The notes: generated by a model from the sequence alone, not told the origin. DNA of 64,000 bases from a virus (IMGVR_UViG_3300005253_001115:186001-250000); one strand, 5' to 3'. Shown: positions 41,595 to 50,583, counted from the first letter of the stretch. Translations and numbers: made by a program.

Positions 41595-42466
41595 CTGGAG
41601 CCTCTGGTGTTGAAGACACGGGGATAACCACGTTGCTTAGCAAGCTTCAACAGTTTTGCACCGTAGGTGGTCCAACCATCTTTGTTGTTCTTTTTTCTTC
41701 TTTTCATATTAGAAAGCTTAGTTCCTAGAACCTTTTCTACTGGGTCTGTAGACATCTGGCTGGGAGCCTTTCCACCGTGGGAATCCATCCAATCAAAAAT
41801 CTCACCAGCTCCCTTTAGGGCTTCACTGTTTAGATCAATAGTGTCAAAGACATCTTGGTAACCACGTTTCTTAGCGAGCTTCAAGAGCTTAGGTCCGTAG
41901 AGTTTCCAACCACCCCTGTTGTTCTTTTTCTTCCTTCTCATGTCGGAGAGCTTACTTCCTAGAGCTTTTTCTACCGGGTCTTTAGAAGACATTCTAGGAG
42001 TTTTTTCGTCGTGAGAGTCCATCCAACCGAAAAGCTCTTTTGCCCACTCTAGAGCTTCTCTGGTTAGATCTGTGGTGTTGAAGACATCAGGGTAACCACG
42101 TTTCTTAGCGAGCGTCAGAAGCTCTGATCCGTAGGTAGTAGTCCAACCACCCCTGTTGTTCTTTTTGTTATGTCTCCAATATGACAGCTTAGTTCCTAGA
42201 ACCTTTTCTACTTGGTCTATAGACCCCTGGGTGGGAGCCTTTCCGCCGTGGGAATCCATCCAATCAAAAACCTCACCAGCTCCCCTTAGAGCTGAGGTAA
42301 CAAGTCCCACGTCAGTGTCGGACAAGAACCACGCCAAGTCCTCAGGATTCCTTTCCCAGTACACTATGTCTTCTGGTTTGTGCGAAGACGGCAAGCCGTT
42401 GTCATACCGGCGTCTCTGGTTCCTCAAGTGTAGAGCATAGTTGTCGTATTTGTCGGAGGCTAGCAT
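41591..42466 (-). CDS. Repeat protein B, three helicase-associated-like repeats
   Basis: 291 aa paralogue of the genes on either side, with the same N-terminal domain and three repeats. Repeat 1 has a one-residue insertion (GWTTTYG) relative to the consensus. Overlaps both neighbours, so the three paralogues are one translation unit. Confidence 0.75.
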   Translation of the reverse strand: MLASDKYDNYALHLRNQRRRYDNGLPSSHKPEDIVYWERNPEDLAWFLSDTDVGLVTSALRGAGEVFDWMDSHGGKAPTQGSIDQVEKVLGTKLSYWRHNKKNNRGGWTTTYGSELLTLAKKRGYPDVFNTTDLTREALEWAKELFGWMDSHDEKTPRMSSKDPVEKALGSKLSDMRRKKKNNRGGWKLYGPKLLKLAKKRGYQDVFDTIDLNSEALKGAGEIFDWMDSHGGKAPSQMSTDPVEKVLGTKLSNMKRRKKNNKDGWTTYGAKLLKLAKQRGYPRVFNTRGSR

Positions 42467-43818
42467 TTGGAGCCTCCGGTATTGAAGACACAGGGGTAAC
42501 CTCGTTGCTTGGCGAGCTTCAGAAGCTTAGAACCGTAGGTGGTCCAACCATTTTTGTTGTTCTTTTTGTTCTTTCTCATATTGGAGAGCTTAATCCCTAA
42601 AGCCTTTTCTACTGGGTCTTTGGACCTCCTGCTAGGAAATTTCTCTTCGTGAGCATACATCCAATCGAAAAGTTCGTCAGCCCACTCTAGAGCCTCGCTG
42701 GTTAGATCAACCCTGTTGAAGACACGGGGGTAACCACGTTTCTTAGCAAGCTTCAAGAGCTTAGAGCCGTAGGTAGTCCAGCCATCTTTGTTGTTCTTTT
42801 TGTTCTTTCTCATATTGGAGAGCTTACTGATAAGAGCTTTTTCCACTGGATCTTTGGACCTTTCCTTAGGAACTTTGCCTCCATGGGAAGCCATCCAATC
42901 AAAAAGCTCCTCTGCCCATATTAGAGCCTCGCTGGTTAGATCAACCCTGTTGAAGACACGGGGGTAACCACGTTTCTTAGCAAGCTTCAAGAGCTTAGAA
43001 CCATAGGTAGTCCATCCTCTATCGTTATTCTTTTTGATCTGTTTCATAGCGGAGAGCTTGACCCCTAAAGACTTTTCTACAGGGTCTTTAGCCGTCGTAA
43101 TTGGAGCTTTACCTTCGTGCGAGTCCATCCAAAGGAAAAGCTCTTCAGCCCACTCTAGAGCGTTATAGGTTAGATCAGCCATGTTGAAAACATCAGGATA
43201 ATCACGTTTCTTAGCAAGCTTCAGAAGCTCTGATCCGTAGATGGGCCAGCCTCTATTGTTGCTCATTTGATTCTGCCTCATAGTAGAAAGCTTACTACCT
43301 AGAGATTTTTCTATAAGATCTTTGGACTTCTTGCTAGGAAGCTTGTCCTCGTGCGAGTCCATCCAAAGGAAAAGCTCTTCAGCCCACTCTAGAGTTTCGC
43401 TGATGGGGTCACGACTATTGAAAACATCAGGATAACCCCGCTTCTTAGCGCTCTTTAAGAGGCTGGAACCGTAGGTAGTCCAACCATTTTTGTTGCTTTT
43501 TTTATCTTGTTTCGTATTGGAGAGCTTACTACCTAGAGCTTTTTCTACAGGGTCTTTGCTTCCATCGCGGGGAGCCTTGCCCTCGTTAGAGTCCATCCAA
43601 AGGAAAAGCTCTTCAGCCCGCTCTAGAGCTGAAGCGGTAAGGTCCCCACTAGAGTCAGACAAGAACCATGCTAGGTCTTCGGCGTTTCTTTCCCAGTACA
43701 CGATGTCTTCGGGTATGTGAGAAGATGGCAAGCCATTTTCGTACCTGACACGCTCGTTGCGCAGGAACTTAGCCTTGGCGTCGAAAAAGTCTTCCTTGCT
43801 CTTCTCAGTCCTACGCAT
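42460..43818 (-). CDS. Repeat protein A, five helicase-associated-like repeats
   Basis: 452 aa, the longest of the three paralogues. N-terminal domain (~65 residues) followed by five repeats. Repeats 3, 4 and 5 are nearly identical at their C-terminal halves (GWTTYGSKLLKLAKKRGYPRVFN), which suggests recent internal duplication or gene conversion. Overlaps the helicase stop by 8 bp. Confidence 0.75.
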   Translation of the reverse strand: MRRTEKSKEDFFDAKAKFLRNERVRYENGLPSSHIPEDIVYWERNAEDLAWFLSDSSGDLTASALERAEELFLWMDSNEGKAPRDGSKDPVEKALGSKLSNTKQDKKSNKNGWTTYGSSLLKSAKKRGYPDVFNSRDPISETLEWAEELFLWMDSHEDKLPSKKSKDLIEKSLGSKLSTMRQNQMSNNRGWPIYGSELLKLAKKRDYPDVFNMADLTYNALEWAEELFLWMDSHEGKAPITTAKDPVEKSLGVKLSAMKQIKKNNDRGWTTYGSKLLKLAKKRGYPRVFNRVDLTSEALIWAEELFDWMASHGGKVPKERSKDPVEKALISKLSNMRKNKKNNKDGWTTYGSKLLKLAKKRGYPRVFNRVDLTSEALEWADELFDWMYAHEEKFPSRRSKDPVEKALGIKLSNMRKNKKNNKNGWTTYGSKLLKLAKQRGYPCVFNTGGSKC

Positions 43819-45697
43819 TGGAGGGCCTTATTCTCTTACGGTCCCAGAACTCATCACGCCAGTCCTTGCAAATTTCGTAGAACTTCTTCAACTCTTTCTC
43901 TGAAAAGCTTCCGTAGTGTGTGGTCTTGTCCTTATCAATCCTCTCGAACAACACCTCACCGTATTTCTTCAAGAACTCAGCAAGCTCTTTGTAGCAGGCC
44001 ACACGGATCTTCTTGGCACCGAACAAATTCAAGAGCTTGAGCTTGAAATGGTCGGCAGCATGCTGCATGTGCTCCTCTGGGGTGTTGTATTGCACCAAGA
44101 GCTTCTCGATAAACAGGACTATATGCTCCATGTCCGTCAGACCCTCGGGCTTCGGGGCACATCTATACTCTTCCAGAACAGCCCCCAGAAGCCTCTGGTA
44201 CACCTCATGACCGTACATATCCTCGATTGTAGTGGCGTCGGGATCGCTCTCGCCCCGAGCTGACTTAGTTTTCATCGAAGGCAGCATACAAGGGTACGCC
44301 AAATTATCAACAATCAGGAAGAACAGCAGAATACGAGTACGGTGCCCCAGAAGCTCCGCTCGGCTAGAGCAGCCTTTAGGGATTACGAACTTGGGAATGT
44401 AAGCCACGTACTTGACTGTAGTCTTTCCGTGAAACGATCGGAACATTCGACCCATCGTCTGGATGTTGTTCGTAATGGACTTCTTGGGAGCCGACTCGTG
44501 AATACGGTCGCAAATGACCCAATCTGTACCCTCACGCACGATGTCGCAAGCAACCACGATGTCGAAAGCGTGCGCGTCCCCTCGCTGGAGAGCTTCGTTG
44601 TCCTCCAGCAAAAGGTGCTTGTTAAAGTCTCGTTCGGATGCTGACAACCCTTCTCTGATTACCAGATCACAAATTCGCCCAGGCTTTAGAGCCTTGAGCC
44701 CTTTGATTAGCTTTCGCAGTAGCTTTTCTCCCTTGGCACCCTTCCTCCACGCTTCTCCCGTTCGCGGACAAGGCAGCAGGTGATATCTGTTAGGCTCCTG
44801 TGCTACAGCGTCAAGCATCATCTGCACAGGGTCTCTATTGTACTCCGTGTATTCCATCTTGAATGATCGAATACCCAAAGTCTTCCAGTTGTCCAGCCAT
44901 TTGTGTTCGTACACCGTGAACTGTACGTCGTCCGGGAAGATCTTCTGGCAATCCCCACGAAACGGAGTAGCAGTGCTGTAGCAGACCTTGTACGACTTGC
45001 ACCGGCTAGCGAACAAAAACCGATAGAATCGCCCCAGACCGTTAATGTCTGATTCGTCAGAAGAGGCAATGTGGTGCATTTCGTCGGGGCGGAATGTGGT
45101 GTTCTTGGGGATGCTATTGAGGCGCGCTCTTGCGGCCTTTCGCTCAGCCGCGCTCCCTTCCAGGGTCCGTGCCACCAATCTGTCGAACACAGCAACCAGT
45201 AGCGCATTTGAACATACTGCCACGAGCCCCCTGAAGCTGTCAGGGTCCTTACATGCTCCACGCTTTGCGGCGGACGTAAGGCACATCCAGTGCTCCAGAG
45301 CGTCCATCTTGGACTCTAAAGAGGAAAAGTCTCGCGTGAAGTTCTCGCTGTCGCTCACCATGTATTTGTATACTGGACCATCAACATCAAATTGGAAGTC
45401 TTGCTTCTTGACGAAGCCGAAGCCAATGTGCAGTTGGGGGACTGGGATCAACTGGGCTTGGGTGAAGTTACTATCCACCATGTCTAGAATTGACATGAAG
45501 ATCTGAAATGTGGTCTTACCACATCCGCAGGGTGCAATTATCCCACACAAGCGGCAGCCATGCAGAGCTTCAACGCCCATTCGCTGCCATTCGCGAGGCC
45601 AACGCTTCTTCATGTATTCGGAGAAAGAGGGGAGTGGAGGCTTGTGCAGTTTCCAGTCCGGGTTGTCCAGAGCAACTGTAGCGAGATTCTTTGGCAT
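43811..45697 (-). CDS. DExH-box superfamily 2 helicase
   Basis: 628 aa. Walker A APCGCGKTT (~54-62), DExH-like RPDEMHH (~213), motif III YSTATPF (~250), REGTDW (~406) and motif VI QTMGRMFR (~428) are all present. The C-terminal ~150 residues are helical. Many phage and bacterial helicases with this motif set carry HA repeats in the same chain; here these seem to be supplied in trans by the three downstream paralogues. Could act in replication restart, repair or defence evasion. Confidence 0.85.
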   Translation of the reverse strand: MPKNLATVALDNPDWKLHKPPLPSFSEYMKKRWPREWQRMGVEALHGCRLCGIIAPCGCGKTTFQIFMSILDMVDSNFTQAQLIPVPQLHIGFGFVKKQDFQFDVDGPVYKYMVSDSENFTRDFSSLESKMDALEHWMCLTSAAKRGACKDPDSFRGLVAVCSNALLVAVFDRLVARTLEGSAAERKAARARLNSIPKNTTFRPDEMHHIASSDESDINGLGRFYRFLFASRCKSYKVCYSTATPFRGDCQKIFPDDVQFTVYEHKWLDNWKTLGIRSFKMEYTEYNRDPVQMMLDAVAQEPNRYHLLPCPRTGEAWRKGAKGEKLLRKLIKGLKALKPGRICDLVIREGLSASERDFNKHLLLEDNEALQRGDAHAFDIVVACDIVREGTDWVICDRIHESAPKKSITNNIQTMGRMFRSFHGKTTVKYVAYIPKFVIPKGCSSRAELLGHRTRILLFFLIVDNLAYPCMLPSMKTKSARGESDPDATTIEDMYGHEVYQRLLGAVLEEYRCAPKPEGLTDMEHIVLFIEKLLVQYNTPEEHMQHAADHFKLKLLNLFGAKKIRVACYKELAEFLKKYGEVLFERIDKDKTTHYGSFSEKELKKFYEICKDWRDEFWDRKRIRPSNA

Positions 45698-45756
45698 GTC
45701 AGGTATATCGACCCCGAGCTGAGAATCTTGAGCTAAATCTTAGACAAGTGGCTGCT

Positions 45757-45790
45757 GAGACGAAAGAAACGGCCCCGGGAGACCGGGGGC
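45757..45790 (-). terminator. GC-rich terminator hairpin
   Basis: On the minus strand GGCCCCCGG ... CCGGGGCC is followed by GTTTCTTTCG, just after the stop of the gene at 45805 and before the helicase operon. A good Rho-independent terminator candidate. Confidence 0.7.
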
Positions 45791-45804
45791 CACGGGCGCG
45801 TCGC

Positions 45805-46830
45805 CTAGGAAAGGAGCTTTTCAATCCTCTCTTCCGTTCGTTCGCGCTTCCCGCTCTTTCCCGACGTGATGTCAGGGATCAACCCATCCAGCTTGAAGCC
45901 GTGCTTGTTGAGCTTCGCCGCGAAAATCTTCGTGGACCGGACGCTCAGGCACTTTTTGCCAGCGACGTGCCACATCATCAGCAGCCCGATGAAAGCCGTC
46001 TTTTTGAGAGGGATGGCACCAGAGTTCTTGTCCACATTGGCGCAAACACCCTCGATCCACTGCATCGCAGCAATGATCTTCTGGCGATTGGCGGGGGAAA
46101 GGCCAACAGGGGAGACGGTAGCGGACTCGCCTGCCTGCGGACCCACCTGACTACGCAAAGGAAACACATCTGAATAGTTGCCGGATACGGGAACGCTTCC
46201 CCTGGTCGCCAGGTACTCGATGATGTAAGCAAGCTGGATGGTCTCCGTCTTTCCTACTTGGGCGATGCCCGCCCTGATCGCCATGTCTAGGATGATATCC
46301 CCGTAGCGAAGAAGGGGATTGGAGGTCTTCTCACCCGTGTTGTGCGACCGGTTGGTATTGAGGATCGAGTAGACTTGCTGGAACTCCGTAGCAGGAACAA
46401 TGGAAAGCGAAACAACAGTCCGCAGGTCGGAGGCCGACAACACACCTGCCTCGTAGGCTGCCATCAGCCCGCCAATGGTTCGATTGTGTCCATCAGCCAG
46501 CTTGATGTAAGGCTTTCCCTGCTCGTCCTTGAACACGGCCCCTGTGATTTGTCCGAAGGCTGCCGCACAGAAGTCCGAGACCATCTTTTTGATGAGCCTG
46601 GGACTGAATTGGTCTCCAGTCCCTCGATTGAACTCGAACGGCTTGATGCGCCTGTGAATGATGTTCTGGATCAGAGCGTCCAGAGTAAACACCCAAAGGT
46701 TTTTGGAGCCACCTTCTTTGATAGAAGCCGCTTTGGCGAAGCCAGGAGTGAGGGGAAAATCGTGCAGACAGTCGAACCCTTTGATGGCTTTCGCAGCCGC
46801 TTCTACGTCAATGTAGGTCTTACCACTCAT
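45805..46830 (-). CDS. ParB/DGQHR-like protein
   Basis: 341 aa. The segment KLADGHNRTIGGLMAAYEAG (~122-141) plus SILNTNRSHNTG (~166) resemble the DGQHR-type fold of DndB/ParB-like nuclease domains, with DGH in place of DGQHR. It overlaps the methyltransferase gene by ATGA. A role in DNA modification or nuclease regulation is inferred only from neighbour and motif. Confidence 0.55.
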   Translation of the reverse strand: MSGKTYIDVEAAAKAIKGFDCLHDFPLTPGFAKAASIKEGGSKNLWVFTLDALIQNIIHRRIKPFEFNRGTGDQFSPRLIKKMVSDFCAAAFGQITGAVFKDEQGKPYIKLADGHNRTIGGLMAAYEAGVLSASDLRTVVSLSIVPATEFQQVYSILNTNRSHNTGEKTSNPLLRYGDIILDMAIRAGIAQVGKTETIQLAYIIEYLATRGSVPVSGNYSDVFPLRSQVGPQAGESATVSPVGLSPANRQKIIAAMQWIEGVCANVDKNSGAIPLKKTAFIGLLMMWHVAGKKCLSVRSTKIFAAKLNKHGFKLDGLIPDITSGKSGKRERTEERIEKLLS

Positions 46831-47585
46831 CCTTGTTCTCCTTCGGCTTTCAGCCTATTTTCAGCAATTTCAAAAAAACTCTCGTCCATCTCGAAACCCA
46901 GTCCAACCCTGTTGGTTCTCTGGGCTGCCAGAAGCGTCGTACCCGATCCTGCGAATGGATCGAGCACTGTAGCACCTTCTTGGGTCATCCACAAGAGGAA
47001 TTGTTTAGCGAGCGCCACCGGTTTCTGTGTGGGGTGTCCGCACTTCTCCTTGCTTCCCAGAGTAAACACCCAATCTTCAATCTCCGATATTCTCTTGCGC
47101 TCTACTAACTCACCTTTCCTCTTCACATCTATGGGGTTGAGAGAAGGCTTGCCTTTGGCAAGGTAGATAATTGGTTCCCAGTCCCGCTTCGCGGCACCTT
47201 TCAAATCACCGCCGATAGCGAACCGCTTGTTCCAGGCGATTGTTCCTTTGTACGTGAACCCCGACCGTTTTATGTTCTCCCAACGCTGTCCCAAGAAGGG
47301 CGGATTAGCGTGCAGCACGCAATAACTGTCGTCTTTCAACACCCTGAAGCACTCTGAGAAGAAGTCGTCCCAGGCAATAGCGGCGTTCTCTTCCGGTTCG
47401 TCCCCCGCGATGGGTTTTGAGAAACGGCTCTTAGATTCGCCGGATTTGTTCCAATTTTTCGATCCGGGTATATTTGAAACGTACCCAAGGCCATACGGTG
47501 GGTCCGTCAATACCAGATCCACAGACCCCTCTGTCACCTTCGGCAACAGGTCTTCCCACCTACCCCAGTGCATTCCGTTTAGCAT
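46827..47585 (-). CDS. Beta-class DNA methyltransferase (N4-C or N6-A)
   Basis: 252 aa. Catalytic motif DPPYGLGY near the N-terminus (~33) and SAM motif FAGSGTT near the C-terminus (~219), the order of beta-class amino-methyltransferases. Modifies adenine or cytosine at an unknown site. The ribosome binding site AGAGGAG lies between a CTAAAG box and the ATG. Confidence 0.9.
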   Translation of the reverse strand: MLNGMHWGRWEDLLPKVTEGSVDLVLTDPPYGLGYVSNIPGSKNWNKSGESKSRFSKPIAGDEPEENAAIAWDDFFSECFRVLKDDSYCVLHANPPFLGQRWENIKRSGFTYKGTIAWNKRFAIGGDLKGAAKRDWEPIIYLAKGKPSLNPIDVKRKGELVERKRISEIEDWVFTLGSKEKCGHPTQKPVALAKQFLLWMTQEGATVLDPFAGSGTTLLAAQRTNRVGLGFEMDESFFEIAENRLKAEGEQG

Positions 47586-47591
47586 ACTCCT

Positions 47592-47597
47592 CTTTAG
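47592..47597 (-). promoter_or_regulatory. CTAAAG box upstream of methyltransferase gene
   Basis: Minus-strand GTAGACTAAAG lies 6-11 bp before the ATG at 47585, in the short gap to the HNH gene. Confidence 0.4.
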
Positions 47598-47598
47598 T

Positions 47599-48318
47599 CT
47601 ACCACTCTACAAGAGTGCCGAGGGATGTTTTTGCTTCTTCAAGAATCTTCTCCGCTTCCTCCAAAGAAGTAAAAGTGCCAAGAGAAAGGACAACCCGGTA
47701 CTGGTCTTCGAGCCCAGCCACCCGTTTTTTTCCTTTGTGGCTAAGGGGTTTTGTGGTAGCTTTTTGCCTGTAAATCCCCGGAGGTAAATCTCTGTTAAGG
47801 GTTGTGCGCCTGTTGAGTGTTTGTTGCCTATGTGTTGCCCACCGCAAATTACCGGGTTCATAGTTTCCGTCGTTGTTAATTCGATCAAGAGAGTGCTCTT
47901 CGGGGCGTGGTCCCAGGTTTTCCTCCAGCCACCGTATAAACGCGCCTGCGTCGTCTATCCACGGCTCATACATCTTAATGCCACGAGCACTGTAGTAGGC
48001 ATGATACTTGCGACTTTTTCCACCACATCTTTCTTTAATGGAACACCACAGAGAGTACATAGGATTCTTTCCTCCTACTGGACTATATCCGTGCTTCTGT
48101 CTGTGCATATTTGCGCCGCAACTTTTGGTTACACCACTCACACAATTGCCCAAATATACAATTTTCTCGACACCGCATTCACATATAGTGGCGACCTGAC
48201 GACCGTTCTTTATTGTGGGAAACACCTCGTGTAGTACGGTCAGGGTTCCATAGACATTCCCCACCACATCCTTAGGCAAGGAACTACGTCGGCGCTTCCA
48301 GTTTTCTCCTCGGGGCAT
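47599..48318 (-). CDS. HNH homing endonuclease
   Basis: 239 aa from ATG 48318 (AGGA upstream). N-terminal CECG...SCG zinc module, HNH core HSLDRINNDGNYEPGNLRW (~139-157), and a C-terminal AP2-like region. More A+T-rich than flanking genes. Similar module order to the HNH at 11686, so the two may be relatives. Free-standing, inserted between a methyltransferase and the gene at 48336. Confidence 0.85.
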   Translation of the reverse strand: MPRGENWKRRRSSLPKDVVGNVYGTLTVLHEVFPTIKNGRQVATICECGVEKIVYLGNCVSGVTKSCGANMHRQKHGYSPVGGKNPMYSLWCSIKERCGGKSRKYHAYYSARGIKMYEPWIDDAGAFIRWLEENLGPRPEEHSLDRINNDGNYEPGNLRWATHRQQTLNRRTTLNRDLPPGIYRQKATTKPLSHKGKKRVAGLEDQYRVVLSLGTFTSLEEAEKILEEAKTSLGTLVEW

Positions 48319-48335
48319 GTAAATTCCTAGTTCGC

Positions 48336-48761
48336 CTATATCTTCGCCACCTTCGCACATTTGTCGCACTTCTGCCTATGGATTTTGGCGTACCCAAATA
48401 GCTCATGGCTACAGTCAGTACCTGTGCAGAACACTCGGTGCTCGCCAGCGTTGGGCGTAATGGCAAACAGGTCTCCGGGTCCAGCCTCCGAGGGTTTCAC
48501 CTTCGTGAACCACCCATCGGCGTTCAAGTCTGCCAGGAACCGGGAGAGCTTGCCTCGCGTGGACAGATGCCCGCCCCCGCTCTTGAAGCCAGAAATGCGC
48601 TCGTAATCGCCTTTCTTCAACTTCTCAATCCAGATGTAAACAAAAGTCCGCTCGCCGTTCATGTCCGTGATCCAAAGGCTATCGGGATTGATCCCGAACT
48701 CCTTGGCAATGAAGTCAGTCCATTTGTGAGTGAACTCTTTTGCTTTCTTTGTAACGGGCAT
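48336..48761 (-). CDS. Hypothetical protein with C-terminal zinc cluster
   Basis: 141 aa from the ATG overlapping the Nudix stop (TAATG). The C-terminal 35 residues have C..C.SH...H..KC.KC (TGTDCSH, HRQKCDKC), a likely zinc knuckle. The middle has a winged-helix-like pattern (SRFLADLNADGWFTKVKP). Possibly a DNA-binding protein. Confidence 0.7.
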   Translation of the reverse strand: MPVTKKAKEFTHKWTDFIAKEFGINPDSLWITDMNGERTFVYIWIEKLKKGDYERISGFKSGGGHLSTRGKLSRFLADLNADGWFTKVKPSEAGPGDLFAITPNAGEHRVFCTGTDCSHELFGYAKIHRQKCDKCAKVAKI

Positions 48762-49228
48762 TAGCGATACACCTGCATTGTAGGTAGCGGCTGCGGATCG
48801 AGAGACAACGGGATCAGCCAACGCAGATTGAATAGCACAGACCCAGGCAGTTGGTCAACATACGTGATGACAACTTTCTCGTCTGTCGTGGATTTCAGTT
48901 GCTCAAGCGGGATGTTGAAAGCCTTGAAGCACTCTACCTGCCACGAGTCGTTACCCATTATATGGAATGATTGCCAGACCTCGACTTGCGTACTGAATCC
49001 GGTTTCTTCTCGAAACTCCCGAACCATGGCCTCTAGACCGGCACAGCTAGCGCCATGATCGCGATCGAAGTCCTCTATCATACCACCGATGCCATTCAGG
49101 TGCCCTGCCTGCCACTCAGGCTTGATTTTGCGGATCAATGCCACCCTACCCCGTTGGGGCCACATGTTTGGCTTAGGCTGGGGGATGTCGAATGCGAATC
49201 CGAGACAGTAACTCGTGAATTCTGTCAT
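48761..49228 (-). CDS. Nudix hydrolase
   Basis: 155 aa. The Nudix box GGMIE...EAMVREFREETGF (~45-78) has a short insertion between the first Gly and the REFREET helix. Hydrolyses a nucleoside diphosphate linked to another group; substrate unknown. Coupled by ATGA to the gene upstream. Confidence 0.82.
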   Translation of the reverse strand: MTEFTSYCLGFAFDIPQPKPNMWPQRGRVALIRKIKPEWQAGHLNGIGGMIEDFDRDHGASCAGLEAMVREFREETGFSTQVEVWQSFHIMGNDSWQVECFKAFNIPLEQLKSTTDEKVVITYVDQLPGSVLFNLRWLIPLSLDPQPLPTMQVYR

Positions 49229-49602
49229 TCGCTGACCTTGCGGTCAGGGTTGCGGGCGCTCCACTTCTTGCCCCTCTGGGCACGGCGGCGCTCCTCGAAT
49301 GCAGACTGCCCATCGTCACCAAGAGGGTGACGGTCGGACATGGCAATCTTCGTATTGACAGCCGCAGCCATCCCTTTCACCGCATCCTTGAGGCCACGGA
49401 TGCGATCCTTCTCATCGCCGTCCATGTTGCCCGTCCAGATACGGAGGGTATTCTTGCGGAACTTACGACGACGCGCAACGTCCGGGTCCCCGGAGGACAT
49501 GGGGACAGCATCAAGGAAAACTGCCGAGGGGTCAATCCCGAGGAACGTAGCGACATCATCAACAAGGCCGACCTGCTTTCTGCGAGACTTGGGCACGGGC
49601 AT
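49225..49602 (-). CDS. Hypothetical basic protein, 125 aa
   Basis: Basic at both ends (MPVPKSRRKQ, RRRAQRGKKWSARNPDRK). Strong GAGGAG upstream and a CTAAAG box at 49633. No family recognised. First gene of this short operon. Confidence 0.7.
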   Translation of the reverse strand: MPVPKSRRKQVGLVDDVATFLGIDPSAVFLDAVPMSSGDPDVARRRKFRKNTLRIWTGNMDGDEKDRIRGLKDAVKGMAAAVNTKIAMSDRHPLGDDGQSAFEERRRAQRGKKWSARNPDRKVSE

Positions 49603-49632
49603 CTCTTACTCCTCGGTCTCTGCGGCTCAGAA

Positions 49633-49638
49633 CTTTAG
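49633..49638 (-). promoter_or_regulatory. CTAAAG box
   Basis: Minus-strand TTCGCTAAAG lies 31 bp before the ATG at 49602. The surrounding 113-bp gap (49603-49715) shows no gene. Confidence 0.4.
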
Positions 49639-49715
49639 CGAAAACTTATACCGGGTGTGGTTTCCCACTTGAACGGCTTCTCAGCGGTTTCCCGCTCCAC
49701 CACGCAGCCCGGCGG

Positions 49716-49967
49716 CTACGAAGGGTTTGTGTATCTCTCCACGAGGAGAGGCGCGGCATCAAGGATCGACATGATATCCTTCTTGCCAACCCCCGTTGCG
49801 TCGTGCAACAGTAGCACAATCGCTCGTCTTTTCAAGCCAGATTCGTTGATCTGGTCGAAGCCGTCTGCCACTTTGTGGAGGCTGGAGACTATGATGCTGA
49901 GCGGCTCCTCAGTATCGTTATCGACCGTAACATGGGAGTTCTTGAGTTCTTTCTTAGGTCTGGGCAT
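49716..49967 (-). CDS. Hypothetical protein, 83 aa
   Basis: Basic N-terminus then a helical body. Its ATG lies inside the tag codons of the upstream gene (14-bp overlap), whose AGGAAGA is its ribosome binding site. Function unknown. Confidence 0.7.
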   Translation of the reverse strand: MPRPKKELKNSHVTVDNDTEEPLSIIVSSLHKVADGFDQINESGLKRRAIVLLLHDATGVGKKDIMSILDAAPLLVERYTNPS

Positions 49968-50229
49968 TCTTCCTCGCTTTCTGCGCCTCTATTGCTGCTC
50001 GTCTACCTGTAGATGCGGCGTTCTTGGGCGTGGCCTCTGCAAGATCGCTGGGCCAGTGTTTCGGGTTGTCCGTCCAGTCATTGCCATCTTGATGCAAGAA
50101 GACACCCCACATCTTACCTTCATGCTCTGTCTTAGCAAAACAGTCCAGCCCTTGACTGTGCCCTTTGGGTCGGATACATCCCAGACCCAGACTGGGATAG
50201 CCCATGCTGCACAGTTCACCGCCCGGCAT
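49954..50229 (-). CDS. Small protein with RRAAIEAQKARK C-terminus
   Basis: 91 aa from ATG 50229. Middle segment has H, C and aromatic residues (DCFAKTEHEGKMWGVFLHQDG). It ends in TGRRAAIEAQKARKNAQT, the recurrent tag. The tag DNA (49963-50010) is almost identical to that of the next upstream gene (50225-50272). I reject a longer frame that overlaps the upstream gene. Confidence 0.75.
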   Translation of the reverse strand: MPGGELCSMGYPSLGLGCIRPKGHSQGLDCFAKTEHEGKMWGVFLHQDGNDWTDNPKHWPSDLAEATPKNAASTGRRAAIEAQKARKNAQT

Positions 50230-50398
50230 TTTTCCTCGCTTTCTGCGCCGCGATTGCTGCTCGTCTGCCTGTCGGCTCGACCTTAGGTAGCTCGGTCTTC
50301 GCCTTGGGCATGGTACTGATAGCCTCAGCACACAGATTAAACGCCCAGATGGCGTAGTCCCCAGGATACGATACGTCTTCATTCTTTTTATACGGCAT
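50216..50398 (-). CDS. Small protein with RRAAIAAQKARK C-terminus
   Basis: 60 aa. Ends in TGRRAAIAAQKARKNAGR. The GCGAGGAAAA within the tag codons is the ribosome binding site for the following ATG at 50229. The N-terminal part (~40 residues) shares nothing with the neighbour, so only the tail is common. Confidence 0.75.
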   Translation of the reverse strand: MPYKKNEDVSYPGDYAIWAFNLCAEAISTMPKAKTELPKVEPTGRRAAIAAQKARKNAGR

Positions 50399-50573
50399 TT
50401 TTCCACCACTCCTTGTCTATCTTCTCAAGCTCCGGCCCGAGTTTACTAGGAAAGACCACGGCGTAGCCCTCATCGTCGTTGATCTCGATGTGGTCGTGGT
50501 TGGTAGTGAGACGTGCAACTGCCTTGTAGAAAGCGCGCAACTTATCTAGTTCGGCTGCTTCTTTCTCAGTCAT
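50388..50573 (-). CDS. Hypothetical protein, 61 aa
   Basis: Acidic helical protein (MTEKEAAELDKLRAFYKAV). Overlaps the following gene by 11 bp. No motif. Confidence 0.65.
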   Translation of the reverse strand: MTEKEAAELDKLRAFYKAVARLTTNHDHIEINDDEGYAVVFPSKLGPELEKIDKEWWKNAV

Positions 50574-50583
50574 TTGCGTCTCA

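Noticed and set aside
49657-50286. 209-codon plus-strand open frame
   Set aside because: Antisense to three small genes that have good starts, overlaps and a shared tail.
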